Origin: Deferribacteres bacterium | Lineage (GTDB): Bacteria > Zhuqueibacterota > Zhuqueibacteria > Zhuqueibacterales > Geothermadaptataceae | Reading direction: 5' to 3' | DNA: 8,006 bases | Assembly: GCA_020633655.1 (NCBI GenBank) | Contig: JACKDF010000043.1 | Coordinates: 1 to 8,006 of the forward strand | In this document: positions 7,277-8,006 of the stretch, piece by piece | How positions within the stretch are numbered: the stretch's first letter is position 1 | Layout: each line of letters starts with the position of its first letter | Position numbers and translations under genes: made by a program | The notes under the pieces: model-generated | What the model was told of the DNA's origin: nothing | Seen by the model: only the letters and a program-made list of their open reading frames with translations | The model's database searches: none

Positions 7277-8006
7277 TTAATTATCAGCTTTCCCTTGTGG
7301 ATGGCAATTATAACATGCAGCACTATCGTAGGTATAATTCCTTACCTCTCCAATATGTTGATTATCTGTGCGTGTTTTTTCATGTTCATGGCAATCGATA
7401 CAAGAGAAGGTGCCATAATCATTTGTGTTCGCGTGGCAATCTGCACATGTATTCCATTCACCCCGGTGTTTGCCACTATTAATCGGGAAATACTGATTGT
7501 CATGATCCCAATTCGCATCACCCCAGTTTGTTGTATTGTGGCATTGGGCGCAATCCGTTGGAAAAGATGCTGCTGCATGATTCGGGTCGTTGGTTTGATC
7601 GTATTCCGATTTATGGCATGAATAACAATCAGCTGCAGTATTTGAATAACCGGAACTATGGCAGTTTGTGCAGGCAACATTCACATGCGCACCGGTGAGA
7701 GGAAACTGCGTCGTATTGTGATCAAACGTTGCCGGTGACCATTTCGTCTGATCGTGACATTGCAGACAGTCATGACTGAAGTTATTCGTCACATGATTCG
7801 GATCGGTTGTCGCCGTAAAATTGCTTTGGTGACAGGAATAGCAATCACTTGCCGTGTTGCTGTAACCAGAAGAGTGACAGTCCACACAACTGATGTTGGT
7901 ATGTGCTCCAACTAATGGAAACTGCGTATTGTTGTGGTCAAAAAATGCCGGTGACCATTTCGCCTGATCGTGGCATTGCAAACAGTCATGATTAAAATTA
8001 TTGGTT
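7277..8006 (-). CDS. Multihaem c-type cytochrome, tri-haem repeat type (5'-truncated by window edge)
   Basis: The frame is open from base 8005 to the TAA at 7279-7277, giving 242 residues. The gene starts beyond the right edge, so its signal peptide and total haem count cannot be seen. A frame beginning at 7981 starts on an internal TTG (Leu) and is not the true start. There are ten CXXCH motifs: CLQCH, CVDCH, CYSCH, CLQCH, CTNCH, CYSCH, CAQCH, CADCH, CIDCH and CYNCH, about one haem per 24 residues. Extra His residues recur in FDHN, GAH and DPNH, which are plausible sixth ligands for bis-His haems as in cytochrome c3/c7-type proteins. Maturation must occur in the periplasm, so the protein acts there or at the cell surface. 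The last 25 residues (RNYTYDSAACYNCHPQG) look like the usual end of such repeat cytochromes. It is immediately upstream of the barrel gene and reads as the first visible gene of a redox operon. Confidence 0.93.
   Translation of the reverse strand, partial: TNNFNHDCLQCHDQAKWSPAFFDHNNTQFPLVGAHTNISCVDCHSSGYSNTASDCYSCHQSNFTATTDPNHVTNNFSHDCLQCHDQTKWSPATFDHNTTQFPLTGAHVNVACTNCHSSGYSNTAADCYSCHKSEYDQTNDPNHAAASFPTDCAQCHNTTNWGDANWDHDNQYFPINSGKHRGEWNTCADCHANTNDYGTFSCIDCHEHEKTRTDNQHIGEVRNYTYDSAACYNCHPQGKADN
7550..8006 (-). repeat. Tandem 216-bp (72-residue) tri-haem coding repeat
   Basis: Two complete in-phase units occupy 7981-7766 and 7765-7550, and the end of a further unit occupies 8006-7982. By my count the two full units share about 50 of 72 residues. 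Each carries CLQCH, then a CxxCH in the GAH-N-C block, then CYSCH, with conserved WSPA, FDHN, TQFPL, GAH, SSGYSNTA and DPNH. From 7549 leftwards a third unit keeps the haem spacing at first (CAQCH, NW, DH, YFP) but diverges and changes to the C-terminal cap with CADCH, CIDCH and CYNCH. Confidence 0.9.

Noticed and set aside
7276..7323. Longer start for the barrel gene at 7323
   Set aside because: It would overlap the cytochrome end by 47 bases and put 16 extra residues before the signal peptide. The ATG at 7275, one base after the stop, fits better.
7550..8006. Regular repeats as a possible CRISPR or other non-coding array
   Set aside because: The period is 216 bases, divisible by three, and the copies are conserved as protein with haem motifs; there are no short repeat-spacer units.

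Overview
The window is about 8 kb of bacterial DNA with moderate GC, and every convincing gene lies on the minus strand, so transcription runs from the right edge to the left. The likely source is a Gram-negative bacterium of the FCB/Calditrichota/Ignavibacteriota/KSB1 type. The grounds are an outer-membrane barrel protein ending in Phe, a multihaem cytochrome with long tri-haem repeats, and a style of sequence common in those groups. This placement is inference; no rRNA or tRNA is present to confirm it.

Right part (8006 to 4296): three tightly packed genes that look like one redox operon. The first is a c-type multihaem cytochrome, cut by the right edge, with ten CXXCH motifs in the 242 residues visible and a 72-residue tri-haem tandem repeat. 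One base after its stop begins a secreted protein with a small N-terminal beta domain, a Pro/Lys/Arg-rich linker and a roughly 400-residue outer-membrane beta-barrel. Thirteen bases further on is a membrane-anchored protein combining two ferredoxin-type cluster motifs with an FAD/NAD(P) flavoprotein module. Together they could pass electrons between cytoplasmic NAD(P)H or ferredoxin, the periplasm and the outer membrane. The flavoprotein module looks circularly permuted, and its second cluster motif has His in place of one Cys. I consider this operon the most interesting part of the window.

Middle (4295 to 3178): a 264-base AT-rich gap, one small conserved-looking two-helix membrane protein of unknown function (4031 to 3555), and a 377-base gap. 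The second gap holds a good sigma70-like promoter about 250 bases upstream of the next gene, so a long 5' leader is possible.

Left part (3177 to 1): a two-gene operon. A flavoprotein of the retinol saturase/carotenoid desaturase-isomerase family is followed, three bases after its stop, by an AMP-forming long-chain acyl-CoA synthetase that runs off the left edge after 525 codons. Overlap of the ribosome-binding site with the end of the upstream gene suggests translational coupling. The pair points to activation and redox modification of a lipid or isoprenoid chain; the substrate cannot be read from the sequence.

No RNA genes, insertion sequences, CRISPR arrays or defence genes were seen.
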